From the NCBI RefSeq assembly GCF_039523075.1, contig NZ_BAAAEP010000001.1, positions 248,001 to 312,000 of the forward strand: DNA of 64,000 nt, given 5' to 3'. The position numbers were made by a program, and so were the translations under genes. Source of the stretch: Caenispirillum bisanense (GTDB lineage: Bacteria > Pseudomonadota > Alphaproteobacteria > Rhodospirillales > Rhodospirillaceae). This document shows, in pieces, positions 18,165 through 28,668 of the stretch (position 1 is the first letter of the stretch; every line of letters begins with the position of its first letter). Below the pieces are notes generated by a model that saw only the letters and a program-made list of their open reading frames with translations, was not told the origin of the DNA and searched no databases.

Positions 18165-19760
18165 ATGACCGACGACATGCGCGTCTACATCTACGACAGC
18201 ACTCTGCGCGACGGCGCGCAGACGCACGGTGTGGATTTCTCCGCGGCCGACAAGGCGGCGATTACGCGCGAACTGGACGGCATCGGCATTGACTACATCG
18301 AAGGCGGCTGGCCCGGCGCCAATCCCACCGACGACGCCTTCTTCAAAAGCCTGCCGGAAACCAAGCGTGGCCGCATCTCCGCCTTCGGCATGACCCGGCG
18401 CGGCGGCCGCTCGGCCAGCAACGATCCCGGCCTGACGGCGGTGGTCAATTCCGGCGCCCCGGTGGTGACGCTGGTGGGCAAGAGCTGGGACTTCCAGTGC
18501 ACCGTCGCCCTGGGGGTGGAGCTGGACGAGAACCTGCGCATGATCGCCGACAGCATCGCCCACGCCCGCACGGTGGCGCAGGAGGTGATGTTCGACGCCG
18601 AGCACTTCTTCGACGGCTACAAGGCCAACCCGGACTACGCGCTGTCGTGCATCAAGGCGGCCCATGACGCCGGCGCCCGCTGGGTGGTGCTGTGCGACAC
18701 CAACGGCGGCACCCTGCCGCACGAGGTGTCGGAGATCGTCGGCCGGGTGACGCAGGTGGTGCCGGGCAGCCATGTCGGCATCCACTGCCACGACGACACC
18801 GGCAACGCCGTCGCCAACAGCCTGGCCGCCGTGCGTGCCGGCGCCCGCCAGATCCAGGGCACGCTCAACGGCCTGGGGGAGCGCTGCGGCAACGCCAACC
18901 TGATTTCCATCATCCCGAGCCTGATGCTCAAGATGGGCTATACCACCGGCCTGACCCTGGACGACCTGAAGGGGCTGCAGAAGCTGTCGCGGTCGCTGGA
19001 CGCCCGCCTGAACCGGGTGCCCGACCGCGGCGCCCCCTACGTCGGCGAAAGCGCCTTCGCCCACAAGGGCGGCCTGCACGTCTCGGCGGTGGCCAAGGAC
19101 CCCAAGTGCTATGAACACGTCGAGCCGGAAAGCGTCGGCAACCGCCGGCTGATCCTGGTGTCGAACCAGGCCGGCCTGTCCAACCTGCTGGCCCGGTTCG
19201 AGGAAATCGGGATGGAGGTGGACCGCAAGGACCCCCGCCTCAGCCACCTCATCGAACTGGTGAAGGAGCGCGAGTTCCAGGGCTACGCCTACGACGGCGC
19301 CTGGGCCAGCTTCGAGCTGCTGGCGCGGCGGATGCTGGAGGACGTGCCGGAATACTTCAAGGTCGACGCCTTCCGCGTCATCGACGAACGGCGCTGGAAC
19401 GCCAAGGGCCAGCTCATCACCCTGTCGGAGGCCATCGCCAAGCTGACGGTGAAGGGCGAGCGGGTGATGTCGGTGGCCGAGGGCGACGGCCCGATCAATG
19501 CGCTCGACGCCTGCCTGCGCAAGCTGCTGCTGCCGCGTTACCCGCAGCTGAGCGACCTGCGGCTGGTGGACTTCAAGGTCCGCATCCTCAACCCCGATGC
19601 GGCGACGGCGGCGGTCACCCGCGTCACCATCGAAAGCGCCGACGGCTCCGGCACCCGCTGGACCACGGTGGGCGTTTCCGAAAACATCATCGACGCGTCG
19701 TTCGAGGCGCTGTCGGACAGCATCAACTTCAAGCTCTACCGCGACGGCGCCACCGCCTGA
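18165..19760 (+). CDS. cimA: (R)-citramalate synthase
   Basis: Condenses pyruvate and acetyl-CoA to citramalate, the threonine-independent entry to isoleucine synthesis. The 531-residue protein has the HMGL-like TIM barrel (YIYDSTLRDGAQTHGVDFSA near residue 8, with the metal-binding Asp), HCHDDTGNAVANSLAAVRAG near residue 207, and a C-terminal LeuA dimer domain with a regulatory fold. Length and the TLRDG-AQ start fit the CimA/2-isopropylmalate synthase branch. The long upstream open frame is not coding; the ATG at 18165 begins the conserved sequence. The exact substrate cannot be separated from related synthases by eye. Confidence 0.88.
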   Translation: MTDDMRVYIYDSTLRDGAQTHGVDFSAADKAAITRELDGIGIDYIEGGWPGANPTDDAFFKSLPETKRGRISAFGMTRRGGRSASNDPGLTAVVNSGAPVVTLVGKSWDFQCTVALGVELDENLRMIADSIAHARTVAQEVMFDAEHFFDGYKANPDYALSCIKAAHDAGARWVVLCDTNGGTLPHEVSEIVGRVTQVVPGSHVGIHCHDDTGNAVANSLAAVRAGARQIQGTLNGLGERCGNANLISIIPSLMLKMGYTTGLTLDDLKGLQKLSRSLDARLNRVPDRGAPYVGESAFAHKGGLHVSAVAKDPKCYEHVEPESVGNRRLILVSNQAGLSNLLARFEEIGMEVDRKDPRLSHLIELVKEREFQGYAYDGAWASFELLARRMLEDVPEYFKVDAFRVIDERRWNAKGQLITLSEAIAKLTVKGERVMSVAEGDGPINALDACLRKLLLPRYPQLSDLRLVDFKVRILNPDAATAAVTRVTIESADGSGTRWTTVGVSENIIDASFEALSDSINFKLYRDGATA

Positions 19761-19789
19761 CGGCGGCGCCCGCAAGCCAGACGGGACCC

Positions 19790-20665
19790 ATGGCTGGAAC
19801 AGACCGTACCAGGGCGCGGGAGGCGGTGCTCGACCCGCTCGCGCCCGTGATCATCCTCGACCGCCCGCAGCTGGGCGAGAACGTCGGCACCGCCGCGCGG
19901 GCCATGCTCAACTGCGGCCTGACGCAGATGCGCCTGGTGCAGCCGCGCGAGGATCACCTGGGGGAGAAGGCGGTCGCCGCCTCCTCCGGCGCGCTGGAGG
20001 TGCTGGAGCAGGCGCAGGTGTTCGACACGCTGGAAGAAGCGGTCGGCGACCTGCACCGGGTCTATGCCACCACCGCCCGCCGCCGCGACATGATCAAGCC
20101 GCTGATGACGCCGAAGCGCGCCGCCGAGGACATGCACGCCCAGGCGGCGCTGACCCAGCGCACCGGCATCCTGTTCGGCAAGGAGCGCACGGGGCTGGAG
20201 AACGACGCCCTGGCCCTGGCCGACGTGATCGTCGAGGCGCCGCTCAACCCGGCGTACTGCTCCCTCAACCTGGCGCAGGCGGTCCTTCTGATGGGGTATG
20301 AATGGTACCAGATCAGGATTGATCCGCCGGCCGAGATCCTGGTCACCAATCAGACCAAGGTCGCCAGCAAGGACATGGTGTTGCGGATGTTCGCTCACCT
20401 GGAGGCTGAACTGGATGCCAGCGGCTTCCTGCGGGTGCCGGACAAGCGCCCGTCGATGGTTAGGAATATTCGCAACCTGTTCTGGCGTGCTACCCTGACC
20501 GAGACCGAGGTACGGACCCTGCACGGCATCATCAAGGAGCTGCGCTGGGGCCGCCGGCCGGACCAGCCGCCCTACAGCGGCCGCCAGACCCCGTCGGAGG
20601 TCGGCGAGGAGGCCCTGGCCGAGGCGGCGCGTGCCACGGATGGAGGCAGCGACAGCAAGGAGTGA
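19790..20665 (+). CDS. trmJ: tRNA (cytidine/uridine-2'-O-)-methyltransferase TrmJ
   Basis: SPOUT-class methyltransferase that 2'-O-methylates position 32 of tRNAs. The 291 residues contain the knot motifs LGENVGTAARAM near residue 24, FGKERTGLENDAL near residue 127, and SLNLAQAVLLMGYE near residue 157. An alphaproteobacterial helical C-terminal extension, partly disordered and Ala/Glu-rich, follows. bluB starts two bases after the stop. Confidence 0.9.
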   Translation: MAGTDRTRAREAVLDPLAPVIILDRPQLGENVGTAARAMLNCGLTQMRLVQPREDHLGEKAVAASSGALEVLEQAQVFDTLEEAVGDLHRVYATTARRRDMIKPLMTPKRAAEDMHAQAALTQRTGILFGKERTGLENDALALADVIVEAPLNPAYCSLNLAQAVLLMGYEWYQIRIDPPAEILVTNQTKVASKDMVLRMFAHLEAELDASGFLRVPDKRPSMVRNIRNLFWRATLTETEVRTLHGIIKELRWGRRPDQPPYSGRQTPSEVGEEALAEAARATDGGSDSKE

Positions 20666-20667
20666 GC

Positions 20668-21336
20668 ATGTCCGTCGAGCAGACCCGCCGCCCCCAGGCG
20701 GTGCCCCGCTTCGATCCCGCCTTTCGCGAGCGTCTGAAGGACCTGATCGCGTGGCGGCGCGACATCCGCCACTTCAAGCCCGACCCCGTCGACCCGGCCC
20801 TGGTGGAGGAGATGATCAACCTCGCCTGCCAGTCGCCGTCGGTGGGCAACAGCCAGCCCTGGCGCTTCGTGCTGGTGGACGACCCGACGCTGCGGGTGCG
20901 GGTGCGGGCCAACTTCGCCGCCGCCAACTCGGAAGCCCTGCACGAGTACGAGGGGGAACGCGCCCGCCTCTACGCCACGCTCAAGCTGTCCGGGCTGGAT
21001 CAGGCGCCGGTGCAGATTGCCGTCTTCTGCGATCACACCAATGCGGTCGGCGGCGGGCTCGGCTCGCGCACCATGCCGCAGACCCTGGCCCATTCGGTGG
21101 CCGGGGCGGTGACCCTGATGGCGCTGGCGGCGCGGGCGTGGGATCTCGGCATCGGCTATGTCTCCATCTTCGATCCGCAGCGCCTGTGCGAGGATCTGGA
21201 GGTGCCGCCGGACTGGGAATTCGTCGCCTACCTGTGCGTCGGCTGGCCCGCCATCCCCGAGGATCTGGTGCCCGAACTGCAGCGCCGCGGCTGGCAGGAC
21301 CGGCTGGACTACCGCAGCTTCATCCACCGGCGCTGA
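20668..21336 (+). CDS. bluB: 5,6-dimethylbenzimidazole synthase
   Basis: Flavin-destroying enzyme of the nitroreductase fold that turns FMNH2 into the lower ligand of cobalamin. The 222-residue product shows BluB features: WRRDIRHFKPDPVDPALV near residue 30, SPSVGNSQPWRFVLV near residue 57, GLGSRTMPQTLAHSV near residue 132, and the terminal PELQRRGW segment. Other nitroreductases are less likely given SVGNSQPW and the TMP motif. The ATG at 20668 follows AAGGAG by five bases. No other cobalamin genes lie nearby. Confidence 0.85.
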   Translation: MSVEQTRRPQAVPRFDPAFRERLKDLIAWRRDIRHFKPDPVDPALVEEMINLACQSPSVGNSQPWRFVLVDDPTLRVRVRANFAAANSEALHEYEGERARLYATLKLSGLDQAPVQIAVFCDHTNAVGGGLGSRTMPQTLAHSVAGAVTLMALAARAWDLGIGYVSIFDPQRLCEDLEVPPDWEFVAYLCVGWPAIPEDLVPELQRRGWQDRLDYRSFIHRR

Positions 21337-21400
21337 CGGCGCGGGGACGAGGCAGAGTGGCTAGAGTTTCAGACGAAAATCTTCGGCGGAGCTGCAGTTG

Positions 21401-21781
21401 CTACCGCTTGCTGTCTCTTTGAGGCAGTTCTTGCTTAGGAGGTTCTTCTATGGCGAGGAACTGATCTCGTAGGGCGTCGATCTTCCCATCAAAAATCCAG
21501 GTAAAGAGTGCGATAGCGCCACTGAGTACAATCCCGACGCCAATGACGCCGACGCCCAAGCCCTTCGCCCAACCCACGGCCGTACTGGCCCGCGACTCCA
21601 GTGTCTCCACCTTGGTAGTCAGCGTCCTAAGATCATCCGACACCCGCTCAAGCGCCGTGCTCATCTTACCCATTTCCCACATCACGAAGCGGATATCGCT
21701 CGTGGGGTGGAGGTCTCGAGGCGACGATTCCGGAAACTCGTGCGGCGTTGCGTCCTCAGGCGACGAGGGCCTACGCGCCAT
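21401..21781 (-). CDS. small coiled-coil single-pass membrane protein
   Basis: 126-residue protein without a recognised family. A polar N-terminus is followed by a heptad-like stretch (ALERVSDDLRTLTTKVETLE, residues about 43-62), then one hydrophobic helix (GLGVGVIGVGIVLSGAIAL, about 75-93) and a charged tail. The coiled-coil-then-helix plan recalls XhlA/holin-type or membrane-effector proteins, but nothing proves either. Base composition is visibly lower in GC than the flanks. The ATG overlaps the end of the upstream small gene by 11 bases, so the two are probably co-translated. Confidence 0.65.
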   Translation of the reverse strand: MARRPSSPEDATPHEFPESSPRDLHPTSDIRFVMWEMGKMSTALERVSDDLRTLTTKVETLESRASTAVGWAKGLGVGVIGVGIVLSGAIALFTWIFDGKIDALRDQFLAIEEPPKQELPQRDSKR

Positions 21782-22052
21782 CAGAATGACTCTCCCACTT
21801 GGTCTTCACCCAGTCCCATATGTTGGTGGGTGCTCTACCGTAGTAGCTACCGATCTTGGTTACCACCGCCGAGCCTGATTTACCACTCGTTATCCCCAGC
21901 TTATCCGACAGCTCTTTGGCAGTGCAGTCGTCGGCGACCAGCCACGAATCGGCGGTCAGGCGCAGATGGTCCTTCTGGTAGGTCTTGGCAATGGCGCTGT
22001 CCAGCTGGTCGCCCTGATCGGCCCGAACGCCAACTATGAGAAAGACCGCCAT
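21771..22052 (-). CDS. small protein resembling the SinR/Cas2-like fold
   Basis: 93-residue product in the same lower-GC islet. The pattern MAVFLIVGV, then a helix, DSWLVADDCTAKELSDKLGI, a strand (SAVVTKIG) and a terminal WDWVKTKW resembles SinR-family small proteins with a Cas2-like ferredoxin fold. This is pattern recognition only. The ATG at 22052 is chosen because the family starts with a hydrophobic first strand; the frame stays open upstream and the ribosome site (CTGGGGG) is weak. It ends inside the start of the next gene (11-base overlap). There is no CRISPR array or cas gene nearby. Confidence 0.55.
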   Translation of the reverse strand: MAVFLIVGVRADQGDQLDSAIAKTYQKDHLRLTADSWLVADDCTAKELSDKLGITSGKSGSAVVTKIGSYYGRAPTNIWDWVKTKWESHSDGA

Positions 22053-22281
22053 GCAAACCCCCAGAACCCGTTGTTCGACTTGACGATAGGTCCGATGCCC
22101 GTGGGCTGTCCACCGGCCAATCGTCGTCACCTCATAAGGTAGCCGGGCTTCCCCGGCAACAGTGGCATGAACGGGGAAGTCCGCCTCGGGGCTCCTGCCT
22201 TGTTTGACAGATATCGCTTTTGGCTTGTGATAGCGCAGCACGTAACCCAGTAGACCGACGCTTGAGGCCAAACAGGCGTCG

Positions 22282-23442
22282 TCACCAGTCCTCCGCCGCC
22301 GCTTCCGCCAGGGCGTCGAGGGCCTGCTGCGCCGCCTCGGCAACGCGGCTGTCCTCGTCGGCGGCCAGTTCGCGCAGCACCGGCGCCGCCGCCAGATCGG
22401 CCAGCTTCTCCAGCGCCTCGCACACCGCCGCCCGTACCTCCGGCTTGCGGTCGCGGCCGAGGCGGCCGAGCCAGGTGACCGCGGCGCGGCCGTCGATCTG
22501 GCCCAGCGCCGCCACGATGGCCAGCCGGCCGGGCAGGTCGGCCCGTTCCGCCGCCCGGCCGAGCAGCACCGCCGTATCGTCATCGGCCACCGGCACCAGC
22601 GCCGTCGCCACCTCCGGCAGGTCGAGCGGGGTGGCGGTGGGCAGCCATGCTTCCAGCGCCTGCTTGCCGCCGCGCAGGGCGAGGCCGCCGAGCGTCAGCG
22701 CCGCCGCCCGCGCCACCGCCGGGGCCGGATCGGTCAGCAGGCCTTCCAGCGCCGCCGCCGTCTCCCGCAGCCGCAGGGCGCGGGCGAGGCGGCAGGCGGC
22801 GGTGCGCACGGCGGCATCCTCGTGCCGCAGGTGACGGCGGGCGAGCGGCGCCGCCGGGCGGTGACGGACGGCGGCCAGCACCTCCAGCGCCAGCGCCAGC
22901 GACTCGGACGACAGCGCATCCAGGGTGGCGAGGTCGGTGACCGCCGTGGCGCAGGCGGGATCGGCCACCCGCGCCAGCGCCCGCAGGGCGGCCCGCATCG
23001 CCGTCGCCGCCGCCTCGCGGTCGAGGCCGGCGAAGCGGTGGGCGAGGCGCAGCAGCACCGGCCGCGCCGCCCGCGCCCGCATCCTTTCCAGGGCATCCGC
23101 CAGGGCGACGAAGGCGGCCATGGCCGGGCGGTCGGCATCCATCAGGGCGGCGAGGCGGTCCATCAGCGCGGCGGTCGGCAGGGCGGCCAGCGACTCGTCG
23201 ACGGTCGGCGGTGGTTCGGCGACCGTAGTGGCGCCGCCGGCCGCCACTGCCGCCTCGGGCGCAGCCTCCGGCGGCCGTAGGGCAAGGGCAGGGCGGCGCG
23301 GCCAGGCGAACAGGTCGCCCTGGGTGCGGGCGCCCTTGCCGCGCCGCCCGCCGCCGCCGCGCTTGCCGGCGGCGGCGGGCGCGGCGGCACGCGGGCGGCT
23401 GCCGGCGGGGCGGGGCGGTTCGGGCAGGGGAAGGAGGTCCAT
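22282..23442 (-). CDS. HEAT-repeat protein
   Basis: 386-residue alpha-solenoid protein. After a Pro/Ala/Arg-rich, probably disordered first 100 residues come repeated helical hairpins, for example HEDAAVRTAACRLARAL, DPAPAVARAAALTLGGLAL and DRKPEVRAAVCEALEKLADL, typical of PBS-lyase-type HEAT repeats. It is probably a scaffold for protein interactions; the partner is unknown. GCAGGA lies eight bases before the ATG at 23442, which is preferred over the ATG at 23451. GC is again high, unlike the adjacent islet. Confidence 0.75.
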   Translation of the reverse strand: MDLLPLPEPPRPAGSRPRAAAPAAAGKRGGGGRRGKGARTQGDLFAWPRRPALALRPPEAAPEAAVAAGGATTVAEPPPTVDESLAALPTAALMDRLAALMDADRPAMAAFVALADALERMRARAARPVLLRLAHRFAGLDREAAATAMRAALRALARVADPACATAVTDLATLDALSSESLALALEVLAAVRHRPAAPLARRHLRHEDAAVRTAACRLARALRLRETAAALEGLLTDPAPAVARAAALTLGGLALRGGKQALEAWLPTATPLDLPEVATALVPVADDDTAVLLGRAAERADLPGRLAIVAALGQIDGRAAVTWLGRLGRDRKPEVRAAVCEALEKLADLAAAPVLRELAADEDSRVAEAAQQALDALAEAAAEDW

Positions 23443-23620
23443 GGCGGGCATCCTGCAGCGGGTGCGTTCGGTGTCTGTTCCTGCGGGGGATCATGGCGGG
23501 GAGGAGAACATTCTGTCAACATGCCCGCTGTTTGGGCGCGCTCTGCCTCGGCTTCGGGCAGGTGCGGCGGCGACCCTGACCAAACGGACGAAAAAGTGTA
23601 ACCCGCCTGCCTGCAAGCGA

Positions 23621-23637
23621 TTGGCACGGCCCATGCA
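23621..23637 (+). promoter_or_regulatory. sigma-54 (RpoN) promoter for the nucleoside ABC operon
   Basis: The sequence TTGGCACGGCCCATGCA matches the RpoN consensus YTGGCACGRNNNTTGCW at 16 of 17 positions, with the -24 GG and -12 GC correctly spaced. Transcription would begin near 23648, about 100 bases before the ATPase ATG. This predicts activation by an enhancer-binding protein such as NtrC, fitting use of purines as nitrogen source. Confidence 0.75.
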
Positions 23638-23655
23638 GCACGCTAAAAGGAAGCG

Positions 23656-23727
23656 ATGACGGAACGCCGGGAGCTTTCCCGGCCGGTCCGGCCGAGCCGC
23701 CCACCGCGCCCCCGTTCCGGCCTTTGA
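23656..23727 (+). CDS. possible 23-residue Arg/Pro-rich leader ORF
   Basis: ATG at 23656 follows AAAAGGAAGCG and opens a 23-codon frame rich in Arg and Pro (MTERRELSRPVRPSR...), ending 24 bases before the ABC ATPase. It would be the first ORF on the RpoN-driven transcript. Arg-Pro runs can slow ribosomes, so a regulatory leader is possible, but high GC makes chance likely. Confidence 0.2.
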   Translation: MTERRELSRPVRPSRPPRPRSGL

Positions 23728-23751
23728 CCCGGCCGTTGTCATGGAAGAGGC

Positions 23752-25339
<1,588 letters not shown>

Positions 25340-25350
<11 letters not shown>

Positions 25351-26452
25351 GCTGGAAGCCCGGTCCCACACGCCGCAGGCGGTGGTCTACCTGACCCCGG
25401 TGCTGGCGGCGTTGCTGACGGCGCTGGCCGGCGCGCTGCTGTTCGCCGCCCTGGGGTATCCGCCGCTGGAGGCGCTGCACGCCTTCTTCGTGCAGCCGCT
25501 GTCGACGGCCAACGGGCTGGCGGAAATCGGCGTCAAGGCGACGCCGCTGGTGCTGATCGCCATCGGCCTGTCCATCGGCTTCCGCGGCAACGTCTGGAAC
25601 ATCGGCGCCGAAGGGCAGCTGGTGATGGGCGCCGTGGCCGGCGGCGCGGTGGCGCTCGCCTTCTACGAGGTCGAAGGCTGGTGGCTGCTGCCGCTGATGA
25701 CCCTTGCCGGGGCACTCGGCGGCATGGCCTACGGCGCCATTCCGGCGCTGCTGAAGACCCGCTTCAACGCCTCGGAAATCCTCACCAGCCTGATGCTGAC
25801 CTATGTCGGCGTGCTGTTCCTCAGCTATCTGGTGCATGGGCCGCTGATGGACCCGCAGGGCTTCAGCTTCCCGCAGAGCCGCCTGTTCCACGACGACGCC
25901 CTGCTGCCGACGCTCGGTTACACCCGCCTGCACCTGGGGGCGGCGGTGGCGCTGTTCGTGGTGCTGGCCGGCTGGTTCGTCATGGCGCGGACGCTGATCG
26001 GCTTCCAGATCAAGGTCATCGGCCTGACCCCGGCGGCTGGCGGCTATGCCGGCTTCAGCCAGAAGCGGGTGGTGTGGCTGAGCTTCCTGGTGTCCGGCGG
26101 GCTTGCCGGCATGGCCGGGCTGTTCGAGGTGGCGGGCCCCATCGGCCAGCTCACCCCGTCCATCTCGCCGGGCTACGGCTTCACCGCCATCATCGTCGCC
26201 TTCCTCGGCCGCCTGCATCCGGTCGGCATCCTGCTGGCCGGGCTGCTGATGGCGCTGTCCTACCTGGGCGGCGAGACGGCGCAGATCGAACTGGGCCTGC
26301 CGCTGGCCATGACCGGCGTGTTCCAGGGCATGCTGCTGTTCTTCCTGCTCGGCGCCGACGTCTTCACCCGCTACCGCCTGCGCATCGGCTCGCCGAAGGC
26401 CGCCGTCGCCGCCGCCAAGGCCGCGCCCAAGCCCGCCGAGGAGGGCGCCTGA
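25340..26452 (+). CDS. nucleoside/purine ABC importer, permease 1
   Basis: 370-residue BPD_transp_2-type inner-membrane permease with about ten hydrophobic helices. Family segments include GFRGNVWNIGAEGQLVMGAV near residue 74 and FNASEILTSLMLTYVGVL near residue 147. It forms the channel with the next gene's product. Start ATG lies within the end of the ATPase gene, and one base separates its stop from the second permease. The C-terminus is Ala/Lys-rich. Confidence 0.9.
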
Positions 26453-26453
26453 C

Positions 26454-27374
26454 ATGGACCTGCTGGTCAACTTCATCGTCATCATGCTGGGGGCGGCGAC
26501 GCCGCTCATCTTCGCCGCCATCGGCGAACTGGTGGCGGAAAAGTCGGGCGTGCTGAACCTGGGGGTGGAGGGGATGATGCTGATGGGGGCGGTGGCCGCC
26601 TTCGCCGTCACCCTGACCACCGGGTCGCCGCTGCTCGGCCTGCTGGCGGCCATGGCGGCGATGACCGCCATGGCGCTGATCTTCGGCGTGCTGACCCTGT
26701 CGCTGCTGGCCAATCAGGTGGCGACGGGCCTTGCGCTCACCATCTTCGGCATCGGCCTGTCGTCCTTCGTCGGCCAGGGCTTCGTCGGCAAGCCGGTGCA
26801 GGCGGTGGCGGCGGTGGACCTCGGCTGGCTGACCCAGCTGCCGGTGGTCGGCCGCGTGCTGTTCGGCCAGAACCCGCTGGTCTATCTGGCGCTGGCGGTG
26901 GTGGCGGCGGTGGCGTGGTTCCTCTACCGCACCCGCGCCGGCCTGATCCTGCGGGCGGTGGGCGAAAGCCACCATGCCGCCCATGCCATCGGCTATCCGG
27001 TCATCGCCATCCGCTATGGCGCGGTCGCCTTCGGCGGTGCCATGGCGGGGCTGGGCGGTGCCTACCTCAGCCTCGCCTACACGCCCATGTGGGTGGAGAA
27101 CATGACCGCCGGCCGCGGCTGGATCGCGCTGGCGCTGGTGGTCTTTGCCACCTGGCGGCCGTGGCGGGTGGTGGCCGGCGCCTGGCTGTTCGGCGGCGTC
27201 ACCATCCTGCAGCTGCACGCCCAGGGCGCCGGCGTCGCCGTGCCGTCGCAGCTGATGAGCATGCTGCCCTATGTCGCCACCATCGTCGTGCTGGTGCTGA
27301 TCTCGCGCGACGAGACCCGCATCCGCATGAACGCGCCGGCCTCCATCGGCAAGCCTTTCCACCCGGAACGCTGA
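26454..27374 (+). CDS. nucleoside/purine ABC importer, permease 2
   Basis: 306-residue partner permease with the typical LVAEKSGVLNLGVEGMMLMG segment near residue 24 and about nine helices, including NMTAGRGWIALALVVFATW near residue 217. It pairs with permease 1 in BMP-dependent importers. The binding-protein gene follows after 58 bases. Confidence 0.92.
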   Translation: MDLLVNFIVIMLGAATPLIFAAIGELVAEKSGVLNLGVEGMMLMGAVAAFAVTLTTGSPLLGLLAAMAAMTAMALIFGVLTLSLLANQVATGLALTIFGIGLSSFVGQGFVGKPVQAVAAVDLGWLTQLPVVGRVLFGQNPLVYLALAVVAAVAWFLYRTRAGLILRAVGESHHAAHAIGYPVIAIRYGAVAFGGAMAGLGGAYLSLAYTPMWVENMTAGRGWIALALVVFATWRPWRVVAGAWLFGGVTILQLHAQGAGVAVPSQLMSMLPYVATIVVLVLISRDETRIRMNAPASIGKPFHPER

Positions 27375-27432
27375 GCCCGCCCCGTTCCGGGACGACGTTT
27401 ACCGCCTGTCTCTGCAGAGGAGAGCATTGGGG

Positions 27433-28551
27433 ATGAGTGAGAAGAGCTGGAACATCACCCGCCGGACCGTTCTCGGCCTGGCGGCCGGTGCGGTTGCCAT
27501 CGGCGCCGCCATGGTCGGTCCGTTCGCCGGCAGCGCCCAGGCTGCGGACCCGCTCAAGGTCGGCTTCGTCTACGTCGGCCCGATCGGCGACCACGGCTGG
27601 TCCTACCAGCACGACCAGGGCCGCCTGGCGGTGGAAAAGCACTTCGGCGACAAGGTGAAGACCACCTACGTCGAGAACGTGGCCGAAGGCGCCGATGCCG
27701 AGCGCGTCGTCAACCAGCTGGCCCAGTCCGGCCACAAGCTGATCTTCACCACCTCGTTCGGCTTCATGAACCCGACCGCCAAGGTCGCCAAGCGCTACCC
27801 GGACGTGAAGTTCGAGCACGCCACCGGCTACACCCGCGCCGACAACCTGGCGACCTACTCCGGCCGCTTCTATGAAGGCCGCTACCCCAGCGGCATCATT
27901 GCCGGCCGCATGACCAAGTCCAACACCATCGGCTACATCGCGCCCTTCCCGATCCCGGAAGTGGTCAGCGGCATCAACGCCTTCGTGAAGGGCCTGCACG
28001 CGGTCAACCCGGACGCCAAGGTCAAGATCATCTACGTCAACGCCTGGTACGATCCCGGCAAGGAGCGCGAGGCGGCCGAGACCCTGGTGGCCCAGGGCGC
28101 CGACGTGCTGGTGCAGCACACCGACTCCGCCGCCCCCATGCAGCTGGCGGAAGAGAAGGGCCTGACCGCCTTCGGTCAGGCGTCGAACATGGCGCAGTTC
28201 GGCCCCAACGCCCAGGCGACCGCCATCGTCGACGACTGGAGCGGCTACTACATCGAGCGCGTGCAGGCGGTCATGGACGGCACCTGGACCAGCGGCGACG
28301 TCTGGGGCGGCCTGGACAGCGGCATGGTCGCCCTGGCCGACTACGGCCCGAAGGTTCCGGCCGAGGTGCGTGAGGAAGTGGACGCCGTGGTCGCCAAGAT
28401 CAAGTCGGGCGAGCTGCACATCTTCACCGGCCCGATCAAGGACAACCAGGGCGTGGAGCGCATCAAGGCCGGCGAAACCGCCACCGACGAGCAGCTGCTG
28501 TCCATGGACTGGTACATCGAGGGCATCGACGCCCAGCTGCCGAAGAAGTAA
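27433..28551 (+). CDS. BMP family ABC transporter substrate-binding protein
   Basis: Periplasmic purine/nucleoside-binding component (372 residues). It begins with a signal peptide containing a twin arginine (NITRRTVLGLAAGA) and ending SAQAAD, so Tat export is likely. The mature part has BMP features KVGFVYVGPIGDHGWSYQHD and QLAQSGHKLIFTTSFGF. A TTG lies six bases upstream in frame, but AGGAGAG placement and family starts favour the ATG at 27433. It is the last gene of the operon; a strong terminator follows. Confidence 0.92.
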   Translation: MSEKSWNITRRTVLGLAAGAVAIGAAMVGPFAGSAQAADPLKVGFVYVGPIGDHGWSYQHDQGRLAVEKHFGDKVKTTYVENVAEGADAERVVNQLAQSGHKLIFTTSFGFMNPTAKVAKRYPDVKFEHATGYTRADNLATYSGRFYEGRYPSGIIAGRMTKSNTIGYIAPFPIPEVVSGINAFVKGLHAVNPDAKVKIIYVNAWYDPGKEREAAETLVAQGADVLVQHTDSAAPMQLAEEKGLTAFGQASNMAQFGPNAQATAIVDDWSGYYIERVQAVMDGTWTSGDVWGGLDSGMVALADYGPKVPAEVREEVDAVVAKIKSGELHIFTGPIKDNQGVERIKAGETATDEQLLSMDWYIEGIDAQLPKK

Positions 28552-28584
28552 GGACGCCCCGGCGTCCTGACCGCGCAGGACGGA

Positions 28585-28617
28585 CGAAGGCCGGTGCCCG
28601 TCGGGCACCGGCCTTCG
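28585..28617 (+). terminator. terminator after the BMP operon
   Basis: CGAAGGCCGGTGCCC (28585-28599) pairs perfectly over 15 bp with 28603-28617 around a 3-base loop, then TTGTTG. It sits between convergent genes and may act in both directions. Confidence 0.85.
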
Positions 28618-28668
28618 TTGTTGAAGCGCCCCGTCGGCGCCTCTCCCCTTTCTCCCATGCGATGCGAC

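Larger units (their letters stand above)
23443..23751. other. 309-bp divergent intergenic region
   Basis: Separates the minus-strand HEAT gene from the plus-strand ABC importer. It contains a sigma-54-type promoter at 23621-23637 and a possible 23-codon leader ORF (23656-23727). I see nothing else definite. Confidence 0.7.

Noticed and set aside
21771..22583. Full 270-codon frame containing the SinR-like protein
   Set aside because: The upstream part is Arg/Trp-rich sequence antisense-frame to the HEAT gene; only the last 93 residues look like a protein.
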